NCBI GenBank assembly: GCA_963761435.1 | Contig: CAVXHJ010000029.1 | Coordinates: 1-64,000 of the forward strand | Direction of reading: 5' to 3' | Length of the DNA stretch: 64,000 nucleotides | Origin: Roseiarcus sp963761435 | GTDB taxonomy: Bacteria > Pseudomonadota > Alphaproteobacteria > Rhizobiales > Beijerinckiaceae | Shown: positions 26,194 through 35,336 of the stretch, piece after piece | Layout: each line of letters begins with the position of its first letter | Numbering within the stretch: the first letter of the stretch is position 1 | Made by a program: the position numbers and the translations under genes | Notes under the pieces: generated by a model | What the model was told of the DNA's origin: nothing | What the model saw: the letters and a program-made list of their open reading frames with translations, nothing else | The model's database searches: none

Positions 26194-27020
26194 GGGAGCG
26201 GCAAGACCGTTTTTTCGCTGCGGGGCAGCTGCGGATCGAACGCGAGTTAAAACCGACCGGGAGGCGCCGGCTTGTCTACATCCAGTCCGGCAAGCGGCTG
26301 GATCCCGCTTTGCTGTCCGAGCCGCGCGCCTACGACGTCCTCTTGAACTATTACGACCAATCTCCTCCCAATCCGCAGGCTGAAACGGTCGTCTATCAGC
26401 GCGGCTGCAAGAACACCGCAATCCGCCGGCTGCTCGAGCTTCGTCCCGACCTCTTGCTGACATATGACCGGGTCCTGTTTCTCGACGACGACATCGAAAT
26501 CACCGCGGCGCAGATCGATCTTCTCTTCGACGTGGCCGAGAGGGAGAAACTTGATCTCGCCGGACCGTCGCTCACAGCGGATTCGCAAACGGCTTGGCCG
26601 TTTCTCAGGCAGCCGGGCGCGGGCGGCGGGATCATGAGGGTGTCGTCGATCGAGATCATGGCGCCGTTGATGACGCGCCGGGCGCTCGAGGCCGTCGCCT
26701 GGGTTTTCGCCGAGTCTGCGAGCGGCTGGGGAGGCGACCTCTTGCTGGGGCCGGTGGTCCGCGCCGCTTTCGGCCCGGAAAGCCTCGGTGTGATTGGCGC
26801 GGTCCCTGTCCGGCACGCACGGCCGGTCGACACCAAGGGCGGAACCCTCTACCTCTACCTGCGCAGCTATGGCATCGAAACCGGACACGAGGCCAACCGG
26901 ATCGCGTTTGACTTCGGCGTCGATCGCTTTCTTCGGCGGCTCTCTCCGGGCGAAATGGGCCCGGTCTGTCGCGGCGCGCGGGGAGACGCGCGCTCGCTTG
27001 CACAACCCCCGATTACATGA
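26190..27020 (+). CDS. DUF707-like glycosyltransferase-fold protein, probably the C-terminal part of the preceding gene
   Basis: 276 aa if started at TTG 26190. Key segments are RRLVYIQSGKRLDP, DRVLFLDDDIEITA (acidic metal-site motif like a GT-A DxD), SSIEIMAPLMTRRALEAVAWVF, GWGGDLLLGP and VGVIGAVPVRHARPVDTKGG. The order EIMAP, AW, GWG-D-LG, VG-V-HxRP follows DUF707 proteins. It probably transfers or modifies a sugar; the substrate is unknown. There is no independent ribosome site, which supports a single frameshifted gene with 25681-26193. Confidence 0.55.
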   Translation: MRERQDRFFAAGQLRIERELKPTGRRRLVYIQSGKRLDPALLSEPRAYDVLLNYYDQSPPNPQAETVVYQRGCKNTAIRRLLELRPDLLLTYDRVLFLDDDIEITAAQIDLLFDVAEREKLDLAGPSLTADSQTAWPFLRQPGAGGGIMRVSSIEIMAPLMTRRALEAVAWVFAESASGWGGDLLLGPVVRAAFGPESLGVIGAVPVRHARPVDTKGGTLYLYLRSYGIETGHEANRIAFDFGVDRFLRRLSPGEMGPVCRGARGDARSLAQPPIT

Positions 27021-27129
27021 TCGACTAAATCCAGCCCGACCGGCCGCGCGGATAGGACCGGCCCGCGAGGATTCCTCGCGCGAGGACTGGGCGATGCCGC
27101 GATCTACCCGATCATTCAGAGGGTGTCCG

Positions 27130-28680
27130 ATGCGATCGACTTTATCTTGGGGCGTTGGCCTTAGCGCGCTTGCCTTTTCGCCCGCCATCGCCGCCACGCA
27201 TACCGCGACGGTCAACACGGTCCAGATATTCGGGACGATCGACCCGGCCAAGATTTCCGATTACACCGACTACATGGCGTCGGCGAACCTCTACGACGGC
27301 CTCGCGAATGTCGATCCGAACGGCGCGCTGGCGCCGGAGCTCGCGGAAAAGTGGGAGGTTTCCCCCGACGCGACGAGCGTAACGTTCCACATTCGGCCGG
27401 ACGCCAAATTTCAGGACGGCTCCCCGGTCGAGGCCGAAGACGTCGTCTATTCCGTCGAGCGGCTTTTGAAGATCAATCAGGGCCCGGCCAATCTGTTTGC
27501 AGGCGTCTTGAAGCCGGGGAGCGTCGAAGCAATCGACCCCAAGACGGTCAAGTTCAACCTCTCGAAGACGTTCTCGCCGTTTCTCGCCACTGTGCCGGCG
27601 ATCCGCATCCTCAATTCCAAAGTCGTCAAGGCGAACGCCGGTGCGGACGACGGGCAGACATATCTCGCCACCCATGTTGCGAGCGCCGGACCCTACACGC
27701 TGAAGAGCTGGGACCGCGGCACGGGAATGACGATTGAACGCGATCCGAACTATTATCGAGGCTGGGGCGAGGGGCCGATCGACGAGGTGCGCTTCGTCAT
27801 CACCAATGATGAAGCGACCGTGCGATCCATGGCCGCCTCGGGCGAACTGACAATGTCGAGCCAGTATCAGTCCCCCGACACCTATGACGCGCTGGCCAAG
27901 ATGCCGCGCTTCAAGATCGTAAAGGGCGAGACGTCGGTCGCGTTTTATCTCAAACTCAACACCAAAGCGGCGCCCACTGACGATGTCCATATTCGCAGGG
28001 CGATCGCGCTTGCGACTGACTACGACACGATTAAGAGCACGATTGTGCCTGGCGGCGACTTAAGCGGCCCGTTGCCAAAGACCTTCGCCGACGCCCATCT
28101 CGACAGCCCGCAGCCGAAATTCGACCTCGAAGCCGCCAAGGCCGAAATCGCGAAGAGCGGCTACGCGGGCAAGACCGACATTCCCTTGAGCCTGACCTAT
28201 GTCTCGTCGGCCAAGTTCGAGGAAGAGATCGCTCTGCTCATGCAGTCCAATCTGCAGCAGATCGGCTTCAAGGTGACGCTCTCGGGCGAGCCCTGGAACA
28301 GGGTCACCGAGATCGCCTCGAAGGTGCAGACGACGCCCAACGTGACCGAGGTCTTCTTTGGTCCGACCTATCCTTCCCCTGACTCGATGTTCTACACGCA
28401 ATACGACTCGAAGTCGGCGGGAACCTGGGCGTCGATGGAATGGGTGCAAAACCCTGAGGTCGACAAAATGATCGACGCCGCGCGCGCCACTGGCGATCTC
28501 GCCGCTCAGGCGCAGATCTATAAGGATCTGCAAAAGAAACTGATCGACGACCAGGTCGACGCGTTCCTCGAAACGCAAGTCGTGCGCCACGCAATGGACA
28601 AGTGTCTGGACGGCTACGTTCCGGTTCCGATGCAGTCCTTCGACTATGCGTTCCACAAATACAAATGGACCTGCAACTGA
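27130..28680 (+). CDS. Family-5 (peptide/opine type) periplasmic binding protein
   Basis: ATG 27130, preceded by AGAGGG, gives 516 aa with a signal peptide (MRSTLSWGVGLSALAFSPAIAA); the longer frame to 26794 is shadow. SBP_bac_5 features include LYDGLANVDPNGALAPELAE, TFHIRPDAKFQDGSPVEAED, SAGPYTLKSWDRG and LQQIGFKVTLSGEPW. It is the solute receptor of the downstream peptide-type transporter. Because hydantoinase- and DUF917-type genes follow in the same operon, the ligand may be a cyclic amide or modified amino acid rather than a peptide (inference). Confidence 0.88.
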   Translation: MRSTLSWGVGLSALAFSPAIAATHTATVNTVQIFGTIDPAKISDYTDYMASANLYDGLANVDPNGALAPELAEKWEVSPDATSVTFHIRPDAKFQDGSPVEAEDVVYSVERLLKINQGPANLFAGVLKPGSVEAIDPKTVKFNLSKTFSPFLATVPAIRILNSKVVKANAGADDGQTYLATHVASAGPYTLKSWDRGTGMTIERDPNYYRGWGEGPIDEVRFVITNDEATVRSMAASGELTMSSQYQSPDTYDALAKMPRFKIVKGETSVAFYLKLNTKAAPTDDVHIRRAIALATDYDTIKSTIVPGGDLSGPLPKTFADAHLDSPQPKFDLEAAKAEIAKSGYAGKTDIPLSLTYVSSAKFEEEIALLMQSNLQQIGFKVTLSGEPWNRVTEIASKVQTTPNVTEVFFGPTYPSPDSMFYTQYDSKSAGTWASMEWVQNPEVDKMIDAARATGDLAAQAQIYKDLQKKLIDDQVDAFLETQVVRHAMDKCLDGYVPVPMQSFDYAFHKYKWTCN

Positions 28681-28762
28681 TTGACCGAGGCGGGCGGCCG
28701 GCGAGGCGGCATCCTCCGCGCGGCGACAGCTCGACGCCGAGGACTGGAAAAGAGAATTTCGG

Positions 28763-29788
28763 TTGGAGTTCCTGTTCTTTCTGATCAGGCGAGTCTTCTG
28801 GTCGCTGCTCGTTCTGTTCGGGCTCTCGATCGTGATCTTCGTGATCGCGCGGGTGATGCCCGGCGACCCCGCGCGTATGGCGATGGGTCCGCGCGCGAGC
28901 CAGGAACAGGTCGACGATCTCAAGGCGAAGATGGGTCTCGACAAGCCGCTGCTCGAGCAGTACCGGCACTTTGTCGCCGGGCTCTCGCGAGGCGACCTCG
29001 GGCTCTCTTTTCTCACCAAGCGTCCCGTCGATGACGACATCGCTGAAACCTTCGCGGCGACGTTCGAACTCGTGCTCGCGACAATCGCGATCGCGTTTCT
29101 GGTCGGCGTTCCCCTCGGCGTGGTCGCGGCCGCGAACAAAGATGGATGGATCGACAATCTCGTACGGCTTGTCGCGATCTTCGGCGCGGTGACGCCGAGC
29201 TTCCTTCTCGCCCTGCTTCTCCAGGTGTTCGCCGGCTACGTGTTTCATGTCTTGCCGACGACCGGACGGCTTTCGCCCGACGCGCCGATCCCGCCCGCGA
29301 TTACCGGATTGTTTACAATCGACACCTTGGTTACCGGCAATTTCGCCGGCTTTGTCGACGCCCTCAAGCACCTCCTTCTGCCGAGCCTCGCGCTTTGCGC
29401 CGCCACGGTTGGCCAAATCGCGCGTATCACCCGTTCGTCGATGATCGACGTCGCCAAGCAGGACTATATCGAAGCTGGCCGCGCCTTCGGCATTCCTGAC
29501 CGGGTACGGGTGTTCAAATATATGCTGCGGCCTGCTTTCGTGCCGCCGCTGACGATTCTTGGCCTCGAATTTGCCTCCTTGCTTGGCAACGCCTTTGTCG
29601 TCGAGCTCGTTTTCGCCTGGCCGGGCATGGCAAGCTATGGCGTGCGCAGCATCCTGCAAAAAGACCTCAACGCGGTCATGGGCGTGGTGATGATCTCGGG
29701 GCTGTTTTTCGTCGCCGCCAATCTCGCGATCGATGTTCTGGTCGGCTTCGTCGATCCCAGAGTGCGCATCCGGGGGGAGCGAGCATGA
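28763..29788 (+). CDS. Peptide-type ABC transporter permease (DppB-like)
   Basis: 341 aa from TTG 28763. RRVFWSLLVLFGLSIVIFV is the first helix. MPGDPARMAMG is the conserved DppB motif; ITRSSMIDVAKQDYIEAGRA (EAA loop) and FAWPGMASYGVRSIL complete it. There are six membrane segments. Its stop overlaps the next permease start (ATGA at 29785-29788). The start codon is non-ATG with only a weak upstream AGAGAA, so expression may depend on coupling. Confidence 0.86.
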   Translation: MEFLFFLIRRVFWSLLVLFGLSIVIFVIARVMPGDPARMAMGPRASQEQVDDLKAKMGLDKPLLEQYRHFVAGLSRGDLGLSFLTKRPVDDDIAETFAATFELVLATIAIAFLVGVPLGVVAAANKDGWIDNLVRLVAIFGAVTPSFLLALLLQVFAGYVFHVLPTTGRLSPDAPIPPAITGLFTIDTLVTGNFAGFVDALKHLLLPSLALCAATVGQIARITRSSMIDVAKQDYIEAGRAFGIPDRVRVFKYMLRPAFVPPLTILGLEFASLLGNAFVVELVFAWPGMASYGVRSILQKDLNAVMGVVMISGLFFVAANLAIDVLVGFVDPRVRIRGERA

Positions 29789-30666
29789 GCGCCGCGGCGG
29801 CACAGGAAGCGCGCCAGATCACCATCGCCTACCAGAATTGGCATCGCTTCAGCCGCAACCCCACGGCGGTGATCGGCTCGGCGATCGTTATTGTCGTCAT
29901 CGCCGCGGCGGTGTTTGCTCCTTGGATTGCGCCCTATCCCGATCATGTCGGGGCGATGGTCAATTTTCGCGCTCGTCACCTGCCGCCATCCGCCCAATAC
30001 TGGTTCGGCACCGACAATGTGGGGCGCGATATCTTCACGCGTGTGCTGTTCGGCTACCGCGTATCGCTCCTTCTGGCGACGGTCGTGCTCGGCATCGCCG
30101 TGCCGCTCGGCGCAACGCTCGGGCTCATCGCCGGCTATTTCGGCGGCTGGGCCGAGATCGTCATCATGCGTCTGACCGATATTGCGCTCGCTATCCCTCC
30201 ACTTGTGATGGCGCTCGCGGTCACGGCGGTGCTGACGCCGAATCTGGTCCACGCGATGCTGGCGATCGCAGCGCTCTGGTGGACCTGGCACACCCGCCTC
30301 ATTTTCTCGATCACTCGCACGCTGCGCCAGCAGGAATTTGTCGAGGCCGCGCAGACGCTGGGCGCGAGCCGGTTTCACATCCTCTTCCGCGAACTCCTGC
30401 CCAATTGCGCCTCGGCGATATTGGTCAAAACCTCGCTCGATTTCGGCTTCGTCATCCTGATCGGCGCGGCTTTGTCCTATCTCGGGCTCGGGGTGCAACC
30501 GCCGACGCCGGATCTCGGCACGATGGTCGCGAGCGGAGCCGATTTCCTGCCCGACCGATGGTGGGAGTCGCTTCTGCCCGGCGCTGCGATCCTGTTCGTT
30601 GCGCTTGGCTTCAATCTGCTCGGCGACGGCCTGCGCGACCTTTATGACGTCGAGAGCGTCCGATGA
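29785..30666 (+). CDS. Peptide-type ABC transporter permease (DppC-like)
   Basis: 293 aa. It has an N-terminal cytoplasmic stretch, first helix AIVIVVIAAAVFAPWIAPYP, FGTDNVGRDIFTRVLFGYRVS (the DppC hallmark), the EAA loop ITRTLRQQEFVEAAQTLGAS and LSYLGLGVQPPTPDLGTMV. It forms the transmembrane channel with the preceding permease. It overlaps its neighbours by 4 bp on both sides. Confidence 0.88.
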   Translation: MSAAAAQEARQITIAYQNWHRFSRNPTAVIGSAIVIVVIAAAVFAPWIAPYPDHVGAMVNFRARHLPPSAQYWFGTDNVGRDIFTRVLFGYRVSLLLATVVLGIAVPLGATLGLIAGYFGGWAEIVIMRLTDIALAIPPLVMALAVTAVLTPNLVHAMLAIAALWWTWHTRLIFSITRTLRQQEFVEAAQTLGASRFHILFRELLPNCASAILVKTSLDFGFVILIGAALSYLGLGVQPPTPDLGTMVASGADFLPDRWWESLLPGAAILFVALGFNLLGDGLRDLYDVESVR

Positions 30667-31653
30667 CGGCCGACCCGCTGCTCTCGGTCCGCTCGCTCAG
30701 CGTGGAGTTCTCGTCCTACGGTCGCCGCTCGCAGGTGCTGCGCGACGTTTCCCTCGACGTTCCCGCGCATCGTCATGTGGCGCTGGTGGGCGAGTCCGGC
30801 TGCGGCAAGAGCGTGACGATGCGGACGATCATGGGGATTCTCGCAACGCCTCCCGCCCGGATCGCCTCGGGCGCGATCCTCTTTGATGGACGCGATCTTC
30901 TGCGCATGTCGCCGCGCGAGCGCGAGGCTCTACGCGGCACAGCGATGTCGATGGTGTTCCAGGACCCGATGACCTCGCTGAACCCGGTCTTCACCATCGG
31001 CGACCAGATGGGCACGATCCTCAAATACGCCGACCGGCGCCTCGGCCGCGCCCGAAACCGGCGAGAGCGCCTGGCGCGCGTATACGAAGTCCTCGGGCAA
31101 GTGCGCATGCCTGATCCCGAGCGGATCGCCCGCTCCTATCCTTTCATGCTGTCGGGCGGCATGCGCCAACGCGTGCTGATTGCAATGGCGCTGCTCTCGG
31201 AGCCGCGCCTACTCATTGCCGACGAGCCGGGCACAGCGCTCGACGTCACGACGCAGGCGCAGATCCTCAAGCTCTTGCGCGATCTCGTCGATGACCGCGG
31301 CCTGGCGCTATTGATGATAACCCACAACCTCGGCGTCGTGCGCGAGGCCGCCGACACCGTCTATGTGATGTATGCGGGCTCGGTGGTCGAGCACGGCCCC
31401 ACGACGGAAATCTTCGCCCGGCCTCGCCATCCTTATACCCGTGCGCTGATAGACTGCGTTCCTCAGGCTCTCGGGCAACGCCGCTCTCCGCGGCATCGAG
31501 GGCTCCTTGCCCGACTATGCCGCCCCGCCCCCTGGCTGCCGCTTCGAGCCACGCTGTCCGCTGGCGATCGGCGCTTGCAGCAGCCCACCCGAGGACCGGA
31601 GCGTGAGCGCCGATCACTACGCCGCGTGCTGGCGCCTCGGGGAAGCGGCGTGA
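30663..31653 (+). pseudogene. Peptide-type ABC transporter ATPase (DppD-like), +1 frameshift near 31473
   Basis: The first ~270 residues are a normal DppD: Walker A GESGCGKSV, FQDPMTSLNPVFTIGDQ, signature MLSGGMRQRVLIA, Walker B LLIADEPGTALDV and RHPYTRALIDCVPQALG. The frame then becomes nonsense. Shifted by one base at GGG 31473-31475 it reads NAALRGIEGSLPDYAAPPPG, CRFEPRCPLAIGACSSPPED and AACWRLGEAA, the oligopeptide/dipeptide (oligo_HPY) C-terminal domain, and stops at TGA 31651-31653. The uncorrected frame runs on into the next gene and mimics a fused double ATPase. Confidence 0.8.
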
Positions 31654-32678
31654 GCGGCGCGCTGCTCGAAGTCGTCGGCCTCTCGAAGGCGTTTCCGTTG
31701 CGCGGCGGCCTGTTCGGCAGGGTCCAGGGCGAGGTGAAGGCGGTGAGCGAAGTCAGCTTCACGCTGGCCAGAGGCGAGGCGTTCGGACTCGCTGGCGAAA
31801 GCGGCTCCGGCAAGTCGACGATCGCGCGGATGATCCTCGGCCTCGCCGCGCCGAGCGAAGGCGCCATTCTGTTTGAAGGGCGCGGGATCGCCGGGCAAAA
31901 GAATATCCCCGGCCGCAACCAAGCCGTGCAGATGGTGTTTCAGAACCCCGGCTCGTCGCTCAACCCGCGCCGCTCGATCGGTCAATCGATAGCCGTGCCT
32001 TTGGCGGCGCGCGGATTGAGCCGGGCCGAAATCGGTCAACGCCTTCCGCGCCTCCTGGACATGGTGCAGTTGCCCGCAGACTTCGCCACCCGCTATCCGC
32101 ACGAACTGTCGGGTGGCCAGAAGCAGCGCGCGGCCATCGCCCGCGCCATCGCGGCCGAGCCGAAGCTGATCGTGCTCGACGAGCCGACGTCGGCGCTCGA
32201 CGTCTCGGTTCAGGCCAAGATCATCGATCTCCTCAGCCATCTCGGCCATTCGCTCGGTCTCGCCTACCTCTTCATCTCCCATGACCTCAGCCTGATGCGC
32301 AATTTCGTCACGAGGGCTGGCATCCTTTATCTCGGCCGTCTCGTCGAGGTCGGACCGGTGCGAGACCTGTTCGATGCGCCCGCCCACCCCTACACGAGGT
32401 CCCTGATCGCGGCCGTTCCCGTCGTATCCGACGAAGAAGCGGCGCTGAAACCCGACGAGCCCGTGGTCGAGGGCGAGATTCCGAGCCCCGCGAACCAGCC
32501 TGCCGGCTGCGCGTTCCACACCCGATGTCCGCATGCGTTCGCCCCGTGCGAGACGCAACTCCCGGATGTCGTCTGGCTTGACGCGCAGCATTTCGCCCGG
32601 TGTCATCTCTTGACGCGGGACGCTTCCGGGCGGGCAAGGGCGGATTGGCGAACAGCGAAGCAGGGGACGGCAGGATGA
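31650..32678 (+). CDS. Peptide-type ABC transporter ATPase (DppF-like)
   Basis: GTG 31650 overlaps the corrected DppD stop (GTGA), giving 342 aa. It begins VSGALLEVVGLSKAFPLRGG. Walker A is GESGSGKST; FQNPGSSLNPRRSIGQ, signature ELSGGQKQRAAIA, Walker B LIVLDEPTSALDV and the oligo_HPY tail (CAFHTRCPHAFAPCE) follow. It pairs with the DppD-like ATPase to energise uptake. The start of the oxoprolinase-type gene overlaps its stop (ATGA). Confidence 0.83.
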   Translation: MSGALLEVVGLSKAFPLRGGLFGRVQGEVKAVSEVSFTLARGEAFGLAGESGSGKSTIARMILGLAAPSEGAILFEGRGIAGQKNIPGRNQAVQMVFQNPGSSLNPRRSIGQSIAVPLAARGLSRAEIGQRLPRLLDMVQLPADFATRYPHELSGGQKQRAAIARAIAAEPKLIVLDEPTSALDVSVQAKIIDLLSHLGHSLGLAYLFISHDLSLMRNFVTRAGILYLGRLVEVGPVRDLFDAPAHPYTRSLIAAVPVVSDEEAALKPDEPVVEGEIPSPANQPAGCAFHTRCPHAFAPCETQLPDVVWLDAQHFARCHLLTRDASGRARADWRTAKQGTAG

Positions 32679-34222
32679 TCCGAATCGGCGTCGATGTCGG
32701 CGGGACCAATACCGACGCGGTCGTCATGGACGGGGCGAAGGTTCTCGCCGGCGTCAAGGCTGCGACGACGCCGGACGTGATGTCGGGCGTTGTCGCCGCG
32801 CTCAAGTCCGTGCTCGCCGCGTCGGGAATGAAGCCGGATGCAATCGACGTTGTCATGATCGGCACGACCCATTTCACCAACGCGGTCGTGCAGCGGCGCG
32901 ATCTCGCGCCGACCGCGGCGGTGCGCCTCGGGTTGCCCGCGACAGCCTCTCTGCCGCCGATGGTGGATTGGCCCGACGATCTGAGACGGGCGATCGGCGG
33001 CCACGCCTATCTCGCTCATGGCGGCCACGAATTCGACGGCCGCGAGATTTCTCCGCTTGATGAAGCCGAGCTTCTCGGCATCGCCGCCGATATCCGCGCC
33101 AAGGCAATCCGTTCGATCGCGATCGCCTCGGTGTTCAGTCCGGTCAACACGGAGTGCGAGGTCAGGGCCGGCGAGATCCTGGCTCGGGCGCTGCCCGGCG
33201 TGCATGTCACGCTCTCGAGCGACATCGGCCGCATCGGCTTGCTTGAACGCGAGAACGCCGCGATCATGAACGCCTGCCTGCGCGACCTCGCCAAGCTCGT
33301 CGTCGATGCGTTCCGCGCCGCCCTCGACGCGTGCGGCGTGAGGGCGCGGTTTTATCTGACCCAGAACGACGGCACGCTGATGGACGCCGCTTACGCCGAG
33401 CGGTTTCCCGTGCTCACTTTCGCCAGCGGGCCGACAAATTCAATTCGCGGCGCGGCCTTCCTCTCTGGGGTCGCCGAGGCGATCGTGGTCGATATCGGCG
33501 GCACAACCTCCGACGTCGGCGCGCTGCACAAAGGCTTTCCGCGCCCGGCGACCGTCGCGGTCGAGGTCGGCGGCGTGCGCACCAATTTCCGCATGCCCGA
33601 CGTCTTCTCCTTCGGCCTCGGCGGCGGCTCGCTGGTCGTCGACGGGCCGGGCGGAGTGAAGGTCGGTCCGACCTCGGTCGGCTACAAACTGATCAGCGAA
33701 GCGCTCGTGTTCGGCGGCTCGACGCTGACCGCCACCGACGTCATCGTCGCCGCTGGCCGCGCGTTCCTTGGCGACCACAAGAAGGTCGCCAATCTCGACG
33801 CCGGGGTCATCGCACGGACGGAAACGAAAATCGCCGACATGCTGGAAACGGCCGTCGAGCGCTCCCGGCTTTCGCCCGAGCCGCTGCCAGTGATCGTCGT
33901 GGGCGGCGGTTCAATTCTCGTCAAGGACAAGATTGGCGGACTCGAGGTGGTCAAACCACATCATTTCGCGGTCGCCAACGCGGTCGGCGCGGCGATCGCC
34001 CAAGTCTCGGGCGAGATCGATCGCGTCTACTCCCTCGCCGCCATGAGCCGTGCGGACGCGATCCATGACGCCGAGGAAAAGGCGCGCGCCATAGCGGTCG
34101 CATCGGGCGCACGGGCTAACTCGATCGAGGTGGTCGAAGTCGAGGATGTGCCCCTCGCCTATCTCCCCGGCAATGCGACGCGCGTGCATGTCAAGGTTGT
34201 CGGAGACTTGCATGTCCGCTAG
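32675..34222 (+). CDS. Hydantoinase/oxoprolinase-type protein (HyuA-like)
   Basis: ATG 32675 overlaps the ATPase stop by 4 bp (515 aa). MIRIGVDVGGTNTDAVVMDG is the Hydant_A_N phosphate-binding start. MIGTTHFTNAVVQRRDL, IGLLERENAAIMNACL, and ASGPTNSIRGAAFL with VVDIGGTTSDVG (second phosphate loop) define the ASKHA-fold hydantoinase A domain. FSFGLGGGSLV follows. Members open hydantoin or 5-oxoproline rings with ATP. At ~515 aa it resembles the short stand-alone versions usually found next to DUF917 genes, as here. Confidence 0.85.
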   Translation: MIRIGVDVGGTNTDAVVMDGAKVLAGVKAATTPDVMSGVVAALKSVLAASGMKPDAIDVVMIGTTHFTNAVVQRRDLAPTAAVRLGLPATASLPPMVDWPDDLRRAIGGHAYLAHGGHEFDGREISPLDEAELLGIAADIRAKAIRSIAIASVFSPVNTECEVRAGEILARALPGVHVTLSSDIGRIGLLERENAAIMNACLRDLAKLVVDAFRAALDACGVRARFYLTQNDGTLMDAAYAERFPVLTFASGPTNSIRGAAFLSGVAEAIVVDIGGTTSDVGALHKGFPRPATVAVEVGGVRTNFRMPDVFSFGLGGGSLVVDGPGGVKVGPTSVGYKLISEALVFGGSTLTATDVIVAAGRAFLGDHKKVANLDAGVIARTETKIADMLETAVERSRLSPEPLPVIVVGGGSILVKDKIGGLEVVKPHHFAVANAVGAAIAQVSGEIDRVYSLAAMSRADAIHDAEEKARAIAVASGARANSIEVVEVEDVPLAYLPGNATRVHVKVVGDLHVR

Positions 34223-35336
34223 GGGCTACTGGCTTGGCGAGGCCGATTTGCTTCCGCTGTCGCTCGGCGCGGCGCTGCTTGGGACCGGGGGCGGCGGCAA
34301 TCCGCACGTCGGCATGTTGCGCTTGCGCGAACTCTTGCGCCAGGGGGCGAACGCCGAGGTCCTACCGGTCGAGGCGATTGGCGACGACGATTACGTGGGC
34401 TCGGTCGGAGGGATCGGCGCGCCGGTCGTCAGCGTCGAGAAGATCAAGCAGGGCCAGGAGTGCCTGCGCGCGCTGCGCGGCGTCGAAGAAGCGGCGGGCG
34501 TGCGCGTCGCGGCGCTGATTTCGGCCGAGATCGGCGGGTCGAACTCGATCGAGCCGATTCTCACCGCCGCTTACGCCGGCCTGCCTGTTCTCGACGGCGA
34601 CGGCATGGGGCGCGCCTTTCCCGAAATCCAGATGTCGACCTTCTTCATCTACGGGCAAGACCCGTCGCCCGGCGCGATCGCTGACGACAAGGGCAACGTC
34701 GTCATCTTCAAGACGGTTATCGACATGTACTGGCTCGAACGCTTCGCCCGTCATGTCGCCGTTGACATGGGCGCGAGCGCGGGGTTCGCGACGACACCGA
34801 TGCTCGGCTCCTACGTCAAGAAGGTAGCCGTGCCCGGAACGCTGACGCAGGCGCTGGAGGTCGGGCGAACGATCCTGGAGGCGCGCGCCAAGCGGCAGAA
34901 CGTGGTCGAGCGGATTCTCGAGAAAATCGGCGCGACGCTGTTCTTCACTGGCAAGGTCGCCGACGTGCGGCGCGAACTGCGCGGCGGATTCGCGATGGGC
35001 GAGGCGCGGCTGACCGGCGTTGGCGACCACGCAGGGTCCGAGGCGCGGATCGCGATCCAGAACGAGAACCTCGTGCTGTTCGTCGACGGCGCGCCGAAGG
35101 CCGTCGTTCCTGACCTTATCATGAATCTTCATCTCGAAACCGGCGAGCCGATCACCACCGAAATCCTCCGCTACGGCCAGCAGCTCGCGGTCATCGGCAT
35201 GCCGGCGCACGACCTCATGAAGACGCCGGAGGCCTTGAAAGTGGTCGGCCCCAAGGCATTCGGCTATCCCGATATCGAATTCGTTCCGCTGCAATCTTCG
35301 ATTCTGCCAAACCGGAGAGGCGCGCGCCATGCCTGA
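34212..35336 (+). CDS. DUF917 / S-methyl-thiohydantoin desulfurase-type protein, copy 1
   Basis: ATG 34212 overlaps the oxoprolinase-type stop by 11 bp (374 aa). Motifs are LGAALLGTGGGGNPHVG, VGSVGGIGAPVVSVEKI, LDGDGMGRAFPEIQMSTF and FFTGKVADVRRELRGGFAMGE. These mark the DUF917 family (S-Me-THD N- and C-terminal domains). Family members are linked to thiohydantoin chemistry, but most have no tested function. The tight overlap suggests it works with the hydantoinase-like protein, possibly as a complex with copy 2. Confidence 0.83.
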   Translation: MSARGYWLGEADLLPLSLGAALLGTGGGGNPHVGMLRLRELLRQGANAEVLPVEAIGDDDYVGSVGGIGAPVVSVEKIKQGQECLRALRGVEEAAGVRVAALISAEIGGSNSIEPILTAAYAGLPVLDGDGMGRAFPEIQMSTFFIYGQDPSPGAIADDKGNVVIFKTVIDMYWLERFARHVAVDMGASAGFATTPMLGSYVKKVAVPGTLTQALEVGRTILEARAKRQNVVERILEKIGATLFFTGKVADVRRELRGGFAMGEARLTGVGDHAGSEARIAIQNENLVLFVDGAPKAVVPDLIMNLHLETGEPITTEILRYGQQLAVIGMPAHDLMKTPEALKVVGPKAFGYPDIEFVPLQSSILPNRRGARHA

